Positions 1 to 8,154 of a stretch of DNA of 47,777 bases are shown piece after piece. The stretch lies in NCBI GenBank assembly GCA_903930345.1, contig CAIYYI010000006.1, positions 1 through 47,777 of the forward strand, written 5' to 3'. Source of the DNA: an uncultured Verrucomicrobiota bacterium. GTDB lineage: Bacteria; Verrucomicrobiota; Verrucomicrobiia; Limisphaerales; CAIYYI01. Each line of letters opens with the position of its first letter. The stretch's first letter is position 1. The notes below the pieces were generated by a model. The model was not told where the DNA came from, made no database searches, and saw only the letters and a program-made list of their open reading frames with translations. The translations under genes and the position numbers were made by a program.

Positions 1-2
1 CC

Positions 3-38
3 ATCAAGGCGGCCCGGCAGATGTTGCTGATGAAGTAA
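3..38 (+). CDS. 3' end of an upstream gene (partial)
   Basis: An open frame enters from the left edge and ends at TAA (36-38), giving the C-terminal residues IKAARQMLLMK. Only eleven codons are visible, so no family can be assigned. The hairpin that starts 23 bases after the stop supports reading this as a true gene end. The frame choice is inference. Confidence 0.45.
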   Translation: MKAARQMLLMK

Positions 39-60
39 GTCGGCCCCGGTTCGCTTTCAA

Positions 61-87
61 CCCCGCTGCCAAAAAGCAGTGGGGTTT
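61..87 (+). terminator. Rho-independent-like terminator hairpin
   Basis: CCCCGCTGC (61-69) pairs with GCAGTGGGG (76-84) as a 9-bp stem with one G-T pair and a six-base loop, CAAAAA. Only three T residues follow, so it is a weak canonical terminator. It lies between the end of the upstream gene and the zinc operon operator. Confidence 0.5.
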
Positions 88-100
88 ATGCTGAACTGGT

Positions 101-119
101 ATTGCAAATGATTTGCAAT
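101..119. promoter_or_regulatory. Zur/Fur-box-like operator
   Basis: ATTGCAAATGATTTGCAAT is a perfect inverted repeat, 9-1-9. Its core TGCAAATGATTTGCA has the form of known Zur boxes such as TGAAAATNATTTTCA. It lies 33 bases upstream of the likely start of the zinc-binding protein gene, in an operon whose last gene encodes a Fur-family repressor. Zinc-dependent autorepression is therefore the likely role. The symmetry is seen directly; the identity of the binding protein is inferred. Confidence 0.75.
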
Positions 120-151
120 TGGAGGGTGCTGCCATTAACGTAATCCAGAAT

Positions 152-1087
152 ATGTCACGCCGATATCTGAGCATCAGCCTGTTGGGAATGATTGCCGTGG
201 CCGCCACGGCACTGGTGGCCGCGCCGGCGCAGCCGCTGAAAGTGGTCACCAGCTTCTTTCCGGTCTATGCGCTGGCCGTGAATGTGGCCGGTGACCGGGC
301 CGAGGTGACCAACCTCCTGCCGGCGGGGGTGGGGCCGCATGAGTACCAACTGGCCCCGCACGACCTCCGCAAAATCAGCGGGGCCAGCCTGGTGCTGATC
401 CACGGGCTGGGGGTGGAGAGTTGGCTGGCCCCGGCACTGAAAAATGCCGGATTGACGCCGGATCGCGTGGTGGAGGTGACAGCCGGATTGCGATCCGAAC
501 TGATTTTCCCGGCGACCAGTCAGAAACAGGCCGGGGAAGGGAAGGAGACCCCAAAGCACGACCAGCATCCGCATGAGGGGCCCAATGCCCATACCTGGCT
601 GGATCCGCAGTTGATGCTGCATGGGGTTTCGAACGTGCTGGCAGCGTTTCAACGGGTGGATCCGGCGGGGGCCGCCGTGTATGCCACCAACGCCGCCCGG
701 TATGCTGACCGGTTGCGGAAGCTGGATACTGAACTGGCGGCCCAGCTCACCCCGGTGCGGGAACGGGCCATGATCACCTTTCACGATGCGTTCCCCTATT
801 TCATCCGGCGGTATGGCCTGCGGTTGGCAGGGGTGATCGAGGAGGCCCCGGATGTGGAGCCCTCCCCCCGGTACCTGGCGGAACTTTACCGCACGGCGCG
901 GAAGGTCAAAGTGCGCGCGCTTTTCACGGAGCCGCAATCCGCCACCAAACTGGCCCGCCGGATCGGCCAGGATCTTGGCATTGCGGTGGCGGAGCTGGAC
1001 CCGATGGAAACGGGGGAGCTGACGCCCCGGGCGTACGAGGAGCTGATGCGCCGCAACGCCCAAACCCTGATCCACCACCTGCGATGA
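152..1087 (+). CDS. znuA: Zinc ABC transporter substrate-binding protein (ZnuA/TroA family)
   Basis: Periplasmic metal-binding protein that delivers zinc, or possibly manganese, to an ABC importer. The ATG at 152 (MSRRYLSISLLGM...) gives a clean signal peptide and 311 residues. A TTG at 113 would lie inside the operator, so it was not used. Family landmarks include the His-rich loop HDQHPHEGPNAHTWLDP, where the His before TWLDP is a metal ligand in cluster A-I proteins. TFHDAFPYFIRRYGL and FTEPQSATKLARRI also fit, as does the C-terminal LDPME. The histidine-rich insertion favours zinc over manganese. Its stop overlaps the ATPase start (ATGA at 1084-1087), so translation is coupled. The Zur-like operator lies immediately upstream. 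Confidence 0.9.
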   Translation: MSRRYLSISLLGMIAVAATALVAAPAQPLKVVTSFFPVYALAVNVAGDRAEVTNLLPAGVGPHEYQLAPHDLRKISGASLVLIHGLGVESWLAPALKNAGLTPDRVVEVTAGLRSELIFPATSQKQAGEGKETPKHDQHPHEGPNAHTWLDPQLMLHGVSNVLAAFQRVDPAGAAVYATNAARYADRLRKLDTELAAQLTPVRERAMITFHDAFPYFIRRYGLRLAGVIEEAPDVEPSPRYLAELYRTARKVKVRALFTEPQSATKLARRIGQDLGIAVAELDPMETGELTPRAYEELMRRNAQTLIHHLR

Positions 1088-1869
1088 GCGAAAAGCCCTC
1101 CTGCTGCTGCAGTCATGCCGGGGAAACCGCCGTGGAGGTGCGGGAGGTGGTGGTGTCGTTTGGCGGGCAGGTGATTTTGAACCGGGTGAACCTGCGGGTG
1201 GGGCACGGGCAGATGCTGGCGCTGATCGGTCCGAACGGGTCAGGCAAAACCACGCTGCTGCGCTGCCTGCTGGGATTGCAGAAAGTGGATTCCGGGACGA
1301 TCCAGTTGCTGGGGGAGGCGAGCCTGCGGAAGGCCCTGCCGCGGGTGGGGTACGTGCCGCAGCGGCTGGCGTTGGACCCGAGCTTCATCCTGAGCGTGCG
1401 GGAATTTCTGGCGCTGCGCGCCCGGGCCACGCGGCACTGGTTCTGGCAATCGGCGCGCACCACGGACGCGCAGTTGCACGGGCAACTGGTGGAGCTGGGG
1501 GTGGAGGGGCTGGCGGACCGGCCGCTGGCACGGCTTTCCGGCGGGCAACTGCAACGGGTGCTGATTGCCTTCGCGCTGCTGACCAAGCCGGAACTGCTGC
1601 TGCTGGACGAGCCGATGGCCGGCGTGGATGCGCACGGGGAGGAGACTTTTTACGAGCTGATCAGCGAGGTGGCGCGGCGGCACCACCTGACGACGATCCT
1701 GGTGTCGCACGATCTCTCGATGGTCTATCGGCACGCCACGCGGGTGGCGGCGCTGGGGGGCGGGGTGATCTGCTGCGAGGGGACCCCGGAGCAGGTCATG
1801 AACGAGGATTCGCTGAAGCAGGCGTACGGGCTGCACATGACCCCCTACCACCACCATCATGTTCACTGA
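1084..1869 (+). CDS. znuC: Zinc ABC transporter ATP-binding protein
   Basis: Cytoplasmic ATPase of the metal importer, 261 residues. Walker A is GPNGSGKTT at about 49-57, the signature LSGGQLQRV at 151-159, Walker B LLLLDEP with D175/E176, and the switch histidine in VSHD at 209. Two unusual metal-binding ends are visible: an N-terminal CCCSH cluster and a C-terminal HMTPYHHHHVH tail. The tail is encoded by the same bases that hold the permease start codon, an 11-base overlap. Gene order and overlap place it in a ZnuACB-type operon. ATPase assignment is certain; zinc specificity is inferred from the neighbours. Confidence 0.92.
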   Translation: MSEKPSCCCSHAGETAVEVREVVVSFGGQVILNRVNLRVGHGQMLALIGPNGSGKTTLLRCLLGLQKVDSGTIQLLGEASLRKALPRVGYVPQRLALDPSFILSVREFLALRARATRHWFWQSARTTDAQLHGQLVELGVEGLADRPLARLSGGQLQRVLIAFALLTKPELLLLDEPMAGVDAHGEETFYELISEVARRHHLTTILVSHDLSMVYRHATRVAALGGGVICCEGTPEQVMNEDSLKQAYGLHMTPYHHHHVH

Positions 1870-2689
1870 AGCCTTCATGGTGCGGGCGCTGCTGGCGGCC
1901 CTTTGCCTGGGGCCGCTGAGCGCGTTGCTGGGGGTGTTTGTCACGGCGCGGCGGATGTCATTTTTCAGCGACACCGTGGCGCACGCGGCCCTGGCGGGGG
2001 TGGCGCTGGGATTCCTGCTGGGGCTGAGCGATCCCACCGTGCCGCTGGTGCTGTTCAGCCTGCTGGTGGCGGTGGCGATCCTGTGGCTGAAGGAGCACAC
2101 GGAGCTGCTGACGGACACCATCATGGCGCTGCTGCTCTCCGGGTCCGTGGCGGCGGGCATCATCATCCTGAGCCTGCTGAAGGGGTACCGGGGGGAGCTG
2201 CACCAATACCTGTTTGGCGACATCCTGGCGGTGGGGAACCAGGAGGTGTGGCTGGCCGGGCTGCTGCTGGTGGCGGTGGCGGCGTGGATTTTCTGGCGGC
2301 TGAGCGACCTGGTGCTGCTGACCGCGCACGAGGAGGTGGCCCACGTCTGCGGGGTGCCGGTGCGGCGGCTGAATTATGTTTTTGTGCTGGTGCTGACGCT
2401 CACGGTGGCGGTGAGCATCCGGCTGCTGGGCATCATCCTGGTGACCTCGCTGCTGGTGATCCCGCCGGCGGCGGCGCGCAACCTGGCGCGCAACCTGCGC
2501 CAGCAGATCCTGCTGAGCATCGCCGTGGGGGCGGTGGGCGGGGCGGGCGGCACGATGATGGCCTACCAGTTGGATGTGCCCTGCGGGCCGGCCATCGTGG
2601 TGGCCTGCCTGATGATTTTTGTGCTGACGCTGGCGGTGGACAAACTCTGGCCGGGCGCGGGTCGGAAAACGCCGCTCAGCCAGCCATGA
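1859..2689 (+). CDS. znuB: Zinc ABC transporter permease (ABC-3 family)
   Basis: Inner-membrane channel subunit of the importer, 276 residues, with eight or nine hydrophobic segments. ABC-3 family features are the early stretch SALLGVFVTARRMSFFSDTVAHAALAGVALG and later TAHEEVAHVCGVPVRRLNYVF, a cytoplasmic loop that contacts the ATPase. A conserved LLVIPPAAARNLARN segment follows. The start ATG at 1859 lies inside the end of the ATPase gene. The stop overlaps the start of the Fur-family gene by four bases (ATGA, 2686-2689). All four genes are thus chained by overlapping codons, implying one mRNA. Confidence 0.92.
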   Translation: MFTEAFMVRALLAALCLGPLSALLGVFVTARRMSFFSDTVAHAALAGVALGFLLGLSDPTVPLVLFSLLVAVAILWLKEHTELLTDTIMALLLSGSVAAGIIILSLLKGYRGELHQYLFGDILAVGNQEVWLAGLLLVAVAAWIFWRLSDLVLLTAHEEVAHVCGVPVRRLNYVFVLVLTLTVAVSIRLLGIILVTSLLVIPPAAARNLARNLRQQILLSIAVGAVGGAGGTMMAYQLDVPCGPAIVVACLMIFVLTLAVDKLWPGAGRKTPLSQP

Positions 2690-3180
2690 GCACGCACCCC
2701 CATGGCGAAGGCTGCTCCTGTGCGCACGAGGCGGGGCGCACCCCCCTGCCGGACCTGACGGACAAACTGCGCCGCCAGGCCCACAAGGTGACGGGCCCGC
2801 GCCAGGCGGTGCTGGAGATTCTGCGCCGCCAGGGCCGGCCCCTGGCCATCCGCGAAATCCACCAGGCGTTGCCGGAGGGGGATTGCGACCTGGCCACCGT
2901 CTATCGGGCCATGCACCTGCTGAAGGGGATGGGGATGGTGCAGCGGTTTGATTTTGGCGACGGCGTGGCGCGGTTCGAGTTGCTGGCCGAGGGGGTGGAT
3001 GGGCATCACCACCATCTGATCTGTGTGCGGTGCGCGGAGGTGGTGGCGGTGGAGGAGTGCATTCCGGAGGAGATGGAGAGGCGCATCGCCGAACGCAACG
3101 GTTTCACGGCGGTGACCCACAAGCTGGAGTTTTTCGGGATATGCGCACGGTGTCAGGGGGGCGTGAGATGTGAGACGTGA
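2686..3180 (+). CDS. zur: Fur-family metal-responsive repressor, likely Zur
   Basis: Dimeric DNA-binding repressor, 164 residues. An N-terminal winged helix (RQAHKVTGPRQAVLEILRR... DLATVYRAMHLL) is followed by the dimerisation and metal domain. Visible ligands are HHHH at 107-110, CVRC (C113, C116) and CARC (C153, C156); the two CXXC pairs form the structural zinc site of Fur proteins. The N-terminus HPHGEGCSCAH is an additional His/Cys-rich segment. Position as last gene of a zinc uptake operon, with a Zur-box-like palindrome in front, supports Zur over Fur or PerR. The last codons and the stop fall inside a 7-bp tandem repeat, so the C-terminal tail GVRCET may be recent. Confidence 0.85.
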   Translation: MSTHPHGEGCSCAHEAGRTPLPDLTDKLRRQAHKVTGPRQAVLEILRRQGRPLAIREIHQALPEGDCDLATVYRAMHLLKGMGMVQRFDFGDGVARFELLAEGVDGHHHHLICVRCAEVVAVEECIPEEMERRIAERNGFTAVTHKLEFFGICARCQGGVRCET

Positions 3181-3230
3181 GGCGTGAGGCGTGAGGCGTG
3201 AGGCGTGAGGCGTGAGGCGTGAGGCGTGAG
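3161..3230. repeat. 7-bp tandem repeat (GCGTGAG)x10
   Basis: Ten consecutive heptamers: units 1 and 4-10 are exactly GCGTGAG, units 2 and 3 are ATGTGAG and ACGTGAG. The array begins in the last codons of the Fur-family gene and contains its stop codon (3178-3180). A palindromic element copy starts 14 bases after the array. Short arrays of this kind are hypervariable and probably spread by slippage. Confidence 0.9.
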
Positions 3231-3243
3231 GCGTGGTTTTACG

Positions 3244-3271
3244 GGGACGGCTCGGCAGGAGCCCCACCGGG
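3244..3271. repeat. Palindromic dispersed element, copy 1 (short form)
   Basis: Begins GGGACGGCTCGG and ends CCCACCGGG, like the copies at 9505 and 17333. It lacks the inner GTCCCGC/GCGGGAC arm. GGCTC...GAGCC still forms a small hairpin. It lies between the zinc operon and the pectate lyase gene. Confidence 0.7.
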
Positions 3272-3317
3272 TATTGGGTAGTTGGATTGTCACTGACTAT
3301 GACCTGAAAGAACTGCT

Positions 3318-4424
3318 ATGGTTACTTATCTGGATCGGTGGATGAAGCGGCTCCTTGCCGGGGCCGGCGTGTGTGCCTGCTGTCTGGGGTCGGCCTGGGC
3401 CTCCCCGCGTGATTTTTTGAAACGGGCTCCGGAATGGTTCCGGTCCGAGGAGGGGCAACAGGTGCTGACCAACCTGCTCTCCCACCAGTCGGACCTGGGG
3501 GGCTGGCCAAAGAATCTGGACACCACCCAGGCCACGTTCCAAGGGGAGTGGTCAAAGATCGCGCCGACCTTTGACAACGGGGCGACCACGGACGAGCTGC
3601 GGCTGCTGGCGATGGCCTGGCAGGCAGCCAAGAAGGGGACGCCGCGTGAGGACACGCGGCCTTCAACCGGAGAGGCCCGGTACCAGGAGGCATTCCGGAA
3701 GGGGTTCGCGTATGTTCTCAACGCCCAGTACCCCACCGGGGGCTGGCCCCAGTATGCGCCGCCGCCCAAGAAATCCTACCACCGGCACATCACCTTCAAC
3801 GACGGGGCCATGGTGCGGCTGATGGAGTTTCTGCGCGAGACCACGCAGGGACAGGACTATGATTTTCTGACGCCGGCGGACCGGCAGCGGGCGCAGGAGG
3901 CATTCGACCGGGGCGTGCAGTGCATCCTGAAATGCCAGGTGCGGGTGAAGGGGAGCCTGACGGTGTGGTGCGCCCAGCATGATGAGCTGGATTACAGCCC
4001 GCGGCCGGCGCGGGCGTTCGAGCTGGCCTCGCTGAGCGGGGCGGAATCAGTGGGCATCATGCGGCTGCTCATGAGCCTGGAACGGCCGACGGCGGAGGTG
4101 GCGGCGGCGGTGGAGGGCGCGGCGGCGTGGTTTGAGAAGGCGCGGATCAAGGGCATCCGCGTGGAGACGAAGGAAGACGCCCGGGCGCCCAAGGGGAAGA
4201 ACCGGGTGGTGGTGCCGGCCCCGACGGCGCCGGACCTGTGGGCGCGCTTCTACGAGCTGGAAACCAACCGGCCGATCTTCGTGGACCGGGACGGGGTGCC
4301 GAAGTACCAGCTTTCTGAAATCGGGTACGAGCGGCGCAACGGCTACTCGTGGTACGGGGACTGGCCCCGCGCCCTGCTGGAGAAGGAGTATCCGGCGTGG
4401 AAGAGCCGGCGGGAAAAGCCGTAG
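3318..4424 (+). CDS. Secreted pectate lyase, PL10 family
   Basis: Cleaves polygalacturonate by beta-elimination, probably in the periplasm or outside the cell. The full frame is 368 residues. A second in-frame ATG at 3342 (MKRLLAGAGVCACCLGSAWAS) gives a more typical signal peptide, so the true start may be there. Recognisable PL10 (PF09492) signatures are LLSHQSDLGGWPKNLDTTQ, TFDNGATTDELRLLA, AQYPTGGWPQYAPP and HITFNDGAMVRLMEFL. The C-terminal GRDPxP-like region ends YSWYGDWPRALLEKEYPAWK. The next gene follows 14 bases after the stop, suggesting co-transcription with the GH106-like enzyme. Family assignment is firm; the exact substrate is not visible. Confidence 0.9.
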   Translation: MVTYLDRWMKRLLAGAGVCACCLGSAWASPRDFLKRAPEWFRSEEGQQVLTNLLSHQSDLGGWPKNLDTTQATFQGEWSKIAPTFDNGATTDELRLLAMAWQAAKKGTPREDTRPSTGEARYQEAFRKGFAYVLNAQYPTGGWPQYAPPPKKSYHRHITFNDGAMVRLMEFLRETTQGQDYDFLTPADRQRAQEAFDRGVQCILKCQVRVKGSLTVWCAQHDELDYSPRPARAFELASLSGAESVGIMRLLMSLERPTAEVAAAVEGAAAWFEKARIKGIRVETKEDARAPKGKNRVVVPAPTAPDLWARFYELETNRPIFVDRDGVPKYQLSEIGYERRNGYSWYGDWPRALLEKEYPAWKSRREKP

Positions 4425-4438
4425 GAGAGGATCACACT

Positions 4439-7195
4439 ATGACACTTCAAAAAACCATGGCTGCCCTGGGGCTGGCGCTTTGGGTGGGCGCGGCGTCCGC
4501 GCAGGATCGGGCGGCGGAGCTGCGGGCGGAATTCGCCCAGCCGCCCCGGCCGACGCGGCTGCTGAAGATCATCCACGGCTGGCCGGATGCGCCGGAGCAG
4601 CAGGACCAGCGGATCGCGAAGCTGCTGGACCAGGGGTTCGGCGGGGTGGTGTGCAACGTGGGCTTTGACGGCGGGTACGTGGAGAGCGAGGCCAAGTGGG
4701 CGGCGTTCCTGCGCGGGGTGAAGGCCGCGAAGGCGGCCGGGATGTCGATGTGGCTGTACGATGAGAAGGGCTACCCCTCGGGCAACGCCGGGGGCATCGT
4801 GCTGCGCGAGCATCCGGAATGGGAGGCGCGGGGGCTGCTGATCGCCGACCGGGAGACCAGCGGCACCAACGTGGTGGTGGAGGTGCCGCCGGGGAAGCTG
4901 GTGCTGGCGGCGGCATTTCCCGTGGGGGCGAAGGGCCTGGATCTGGCCGGGCGGCGGGATCTCACCGCCCAGGTGCGCGACCAGAAGCTGGCGTGGCAGC
5001 CCCCCGCCGGCCGGTGGCGGGTGATGATTTTCACGGAGAGCAACCTGTACCAGGGGACGCACGCCGACCACAACCTGCACGCGCACATCCCGTACCCCAA
5101 CCTGCTGCAGCGCGAGCCGACGGCGCGGTTCCTGGAGGTCACGCACGCCCAGTACGCGCGGCGGCTGGACAACGATCTGGGCAAGTGGTTCATGGGCACA
5201 TTCACGGATGAGCCGTCCCTGATGAGCCTGTTCCTTTCCCCGATGCCCTACCGGGTGGTGCCGTGGTCGCCGGAGTTGGCGGCGGTGTTCCGGCAGCGGC
5301 GCGGCTATGACCTGATGCCGCTGCTGCCGGCGCTGGCGGCCGAGGCCGGCCCGCAGACGGCCCGGGCGCGGCACGATTTCTGGCTGACGGTGGGGGAGCT
5401 GGTGGCGGAGAACTTTTTCGGCCAGATCCAGGAGTGGTGCGCGCCGCACCGCATCCCGTCCGGCGGACACCTGCTGTTCGAGGAGTCGCCGCTATACCAG
5501 GTGGCGTCGTACGGGGATTTCTTCCGGTGCATCCGGCGGCTGGACGCGCCGAGCATCGACTGCCTGACGAGCCTCCCGGAGCAAGTGCCGTGGGCCATTG
5601 CGCGGCTGCTGGCCAGCGCAGGGGAGCTGAACGGAAAGACGCTGGTGATGAGCGAGGCGTCGGACCACAGCCAGCGCTACCGGTCGGAAGGGGACACGCG
5701 GCCGAAGCTCGTCGTGAGCGAGGAGCAGATCCGGGGCTCGCTGAACCGGCAGATGGTAGCCGGGGTGAACAGCTTCACCACCTACTACTCCTATGCGGGG
5801 CTGACGGATGAGCAGCTGCGGCGGATCAACGAGCACGTGGGCCGCTGCTGCCGGATGCTGCGGGAGCCGCTGACGCGGGCCGCGCGCATCGCGCTGGTCT
5901 ATCCCACGGAGAGCCTGTGGCCGCGCTTTGTGCCGTCACGGCACACGACGCGGGAGGCGAAAGGCGCGCAGCCGATCGCCGAGGCCTACGCGCAAACGAC
6001 CGAGCTGCTGTTTGCCCAGGCGCGGGATTTCACCATCGTGGATGCCCAGGCGCTGCAGCAGGCGAAGCCCGGCGCGCGGGGCCTGCGGCACGGCGCGCAG
6101 GAATGGCAGGCGGTCATCCTGCCGCAGGTGGACACGCTGCCGCTGGCGGCGTGGGAGAACCTGGCGGCGTTCGTGCGGCAGGGCGGGGTGGCCATCGCCC
6201 TGGGCGCGCTGCCGGCGAACAGCGAGCGGGAATTCCCCTCCGCGCCGGTGCAGCAGCTGGCGCGGGAGATGTTCGGGGAGGGCGCGCCGGAGCCGCGCGT
6301 GAAGGCGAATGGCCAGGGCGGGGCGGGGGTGTTTTTGCCGCCGGGCACGGAGGGCCTGCTGGCGCGGGTGCTGGCCCGGGCGCTGCCGCCGGACGTGCAG
6401 GTCAGCAGCGCCGGCTCACCCTTGCGGGTGGCGGTGCGGCAAGGGGCGGACCGGCACGAGACTTTCCTCATCAATGACAGCGCGCAGGCTTGGCAGGGGA
6501 CGGTGGGGGTGACAGGCGCGGCCGGGGAACTCTGGCACCCGGACACCGGGCGGATCGAGCCGATGGCCAACCCCGGCGCGGTGGCGCTGAACCTGGAGCC
6601 CTACGGCGCGGTGTTCCTGCGGCAGCCCGCCAAGACGCCGCCGCCGCACCACCGCCTGGCGACCGGCGGATTGCCGGGCCTGATCACCAGCGCCTGGCCG
6701 GCGGTGAAAGCCCGGGTGGCGGGCGGGGAATTTGTGAAGCGCGAGCTGCGCGAGGAGGCGGTGCCCGGACTGGGGGCGGCGGCGGGGCGGACCATCGGCA
6801 CCCTCACCAAGACCGGGGTGGACACCCACCTGTTCGCCCTGCTGCCGTATCCGCAGGGCGTGCCGCTGGAGGCGGCGGAATTTGTGGTGCTGGACACTGT
6901 GGTGCCGGAGGAACAGGAGTGCGCGGCGCAGCTCCTGGTGATCCTGCACGAGAAAGGCGGCGGGGATTACCTGGCCAATTCCGGGCGGTTTCTGAACAGC
7001 GCCGGTTACCAGCGCGTGTTCATTCCGCTGTCCCGCTTCAAGCTCGCCGGGTGGTCCAAGGATGCCAACCAGAAGTTTGACGCGAACGAGGTCACCGAGG
7101 TGCGGATCGGGTGGGGCGGCTACTTTGGCACGGAGGGGGAGCGGGTGGAATTCAGCTTTGCGCCGCCGCAGGTGGTGCAGCGGCCGGCGCGGTAG
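4439..7195 (+). CDS. Secreted glycoside hydrolase, GH106 (alpha-L-rhamnosidase)-like
   Basis: 918 residues from the ATG at 4439, preceded by a good ribosome site (TAGGAGAGG, 4422-4430) and followed by a signal peptide ending ASAQD. Features like the GH106 rhamnosidase family (PF17132) are YDEKGYPSGNAGG at about 107, TFTDEPS with D257/E258 as a candidate catalytic acid, and RRGYDLMPLLPALAAE. Next comes LLFEESPLYQVASYGDFF. The middle resembles the beta-galactosidase-like and trimerisation-type domains of that group. The C-terminus (about 790-915) looks like a carbohydrate-binding jelly roll. Together with the pectate lyase it would remove rhamnose from rhamnogalacturonan. The family is fairly sure; activity is inferred. 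Confidence 0.75.
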   Translation: MTLQKTMAALGLALWVGAASAQDRAAELRAEFAQPPRPTRLLKIIHGWPDAPEQQDQRIAKLLDQGFGGVVCNVGFDGGYVESEAKWAAFLRGVKAAKAAGMSMWLYDEKGYPSGNAGGIVLREHPEWEARGLLIADRETSGTNVVVEVPPGKLVLAAAFPVGAKGLDLAGRRDLTAQVRDQKLAWQPPAGRWRVMIFTESNLYQGTHADHNLHAHIPYPNLLQREPTARFLEVTHAQYARRLDNDLGKWFMGTFTDEPSLMSLFLSPMPYRVVPWSPELAAVFRQRRGYDLMPLLPALAAEAGPQTARARHDFWLTVGELVAENFFGQIQEWCAPHRIPSGGHLLFEESPLYQVASYGDFFRCIRRLDAPSIDCLTSLPEQVPWAIARLLASAGELNGKTLVMSEASDHSQRYRSEGDTRPKLVVSEEQIRGSLNRQMVAGVNSFTTYYSYAGLTDEQLRRINEHVGRCCRMLREPLTRAARIALVYPTESLWPRFVPSRHTTREAKGAQPIAEAYAQTTELLFAQARDFTIVDAQALQQAKPGARGLRHGAQEWQAVILPQVDTLPLAAWENLAAFVRQGGVAIALGALPANSEREFPSAPVQQLAREMFGEGAPEPRVKANGQGGAGVFLPPGTEGLLARVLARALPPDVQVSSAGSPLRVAVRQGADRHETFLINDSAQAWQGTVGVTGAAGELWHPDTGRIEPMANPGAVALNLEPYGAVFLRQPAKTPPPHHRLATGGLPGLITSAWPAVKARVAGGEFVKRELREEAVPGLGAAAGRTIGTLTKTGVDTHLFALLPYPQGVPLEAAEFVVLDTVVPEEQECAAQLLVILHEKGGGDYLANSGRFLNSAGYQRVFIPLSRFKLAGWSKDANQKFDANEVTEVRIGWGGYFGTEGERVEFSFAPPQVVQRPAR

Positions 7196-7210
7196 CCGCT
7201 GGCGGGGCGG

Positions 7211-7465
7211 CTAATGATTGACCGGCCTGCGGCGGGCGACGAAGGTGCCGACCAGGTTGATCACCCCGCCCAGCAGCAGGCCGCCCACAAGCACATCCAG
7301 GCCGGGGGTGAGCCGCTTTTGGTAGGTGGGGTAATCCAGCCCGGTGACGTCGTCCTGCTTCATCGTCAGGTGGCTGGTTTGGGTCCAGCCGGTGTGCGCA
7401 CCCCGCTGGGCCCAGAAGAGCACGGTTCCCGTGATGACGAACACTCCCAAATAGCGCCAGATCAT
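7211..7465 (-). CDS. Small two-helix membrane protein
   Basis: 84 residues with hydrophobic segments at about 5-20 (LGVFVITGTVLFW) and 57-73 (LDVLVGGLLLGGVINLVGTF), then a basic tail RRRP. The central loop is polar. The start codon overlaps the stop of the YceI-like gene by four bases, so the two are coupled. I do not recognise the family. It may help place or anchor the YceI protein, which is inference only. Confidence 0.7.
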   Translation of the reverse strand: MIWRYLGVFVITGTVLFWAQRGAHTGWTQTSHLTMKQDDVTGLDYPTYQKRLTPGLDVLVGGLLLGGVINLVGTFVARRRPVNH

Positions 7466-8097
7466 GGCCGGGGGGCGGCCCCTGCGAGGCTGAGCGTCAG
7501 CTCAATCTCGTCCGCGACCTTGTCGGAGGGGGCCTGGGGGTTGAGGTTGAAATCGGCCCGCTTGATGGTGAAATGGCTGCGCACCACCAGCAGACCCCCC
7601 TTCTGCTGGCCGTTGGTCCGCGCGGCCAGCTTGTCCTTGAGGTAGTTCAGGCGGACGGGAATGGTGATCTCCTTCGTGACGCCCTTGAGGGTGAACTTTC
7701 CGGTGATGTCCGCCGTGGTCTGGTCCCCCTCGGTTTTGAGGTTGGCCAATTTCACCGCCTCAAAGCTGATCTCCGGGTGGGTTTTGCTATCAACCCACTG
7801 GGCGCTGTGCAGGTGTTCTTTCATCATCGGGTTGGGCACGTGCAGGGTGGCAGCGTCAATGATGATCTTGCCCGTTAACGCGCCCGGGTGGGTGGGGTCA
7901 AAGTTGATGGTGCCGGAGACGCCGTTGGCGGTGCCATTGATGGATTCGAGGGGGGCGTCGAGCTTGAAGACGGCGTTGTTGACGCCCTTGGGATCCTTGA
8001 AGTCAAAGGCGATGGGAGCGGCGGAGGCGAGCGAGGTGGCATGGGTGAGGGCGGCCAGGGTCGGCCACCGGCAATTGATCATCGTTATCATCATCAT
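7462..8097 (-). CDS. YceI-family lipid-binding-like periplasmic protein
   Basis: 211 residues, exported. After a short hydrophobic leader (AALTHATSLASAAP) comes a typical YceI barrel: IAFDFKDPKGVNNAVFKLDAPLE, VSGTINFDPTHPG, HLHSAQWVDSKTHPEISFEA, KFTLKGVTKEITIPV and RSHFTIKRADFNLNP. YceI proteins are lipocalin-like barrels that bind isoprenoid-type molecules. The start is uncertain because ATG repeats (ATGATGATGATAACGATG) offer several in-frame starts. A downstream small membrane protein overlaps its stop. Family is sure, ligand unknown. Confidence 0.88.
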   Translation of the reverse strand: MMMITMINCRWPTLAALTHATSLASAAPIAFDFKDPKGVNNAVFKLDAPLESINGTANGVSGTINFDPTHPGALTGKIIIDAATLHVPNPMMKEHLHSAQWVDSKTHPEISFEAVKLANLKTEGDQTTADITGKFTLKGVTKEITIPVRLNYLKDKLAARTNGQQKGGLLVVRSHFTIKRADFNLNPQAPSDKVADEIELTLSLAGAAPRP

Positions 8098-8154
8098 AAA
8101 TTCAATGGATCCACTGTACCACAGGCGGCGGGGGATGCAAACGGAGGGGGTTGG

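Noticed and set aside
1903..3180. Plus-strand 425-codon frame running through permease and repressor
   Set aside because: The first part is a Gly/Ala shadow of the permease; only the portion from 2686 is the real repressor gene.
3161..3230. CRISPR array
   Set aside because: Units are 7 bp with no spacers; a simple tandem repeat.
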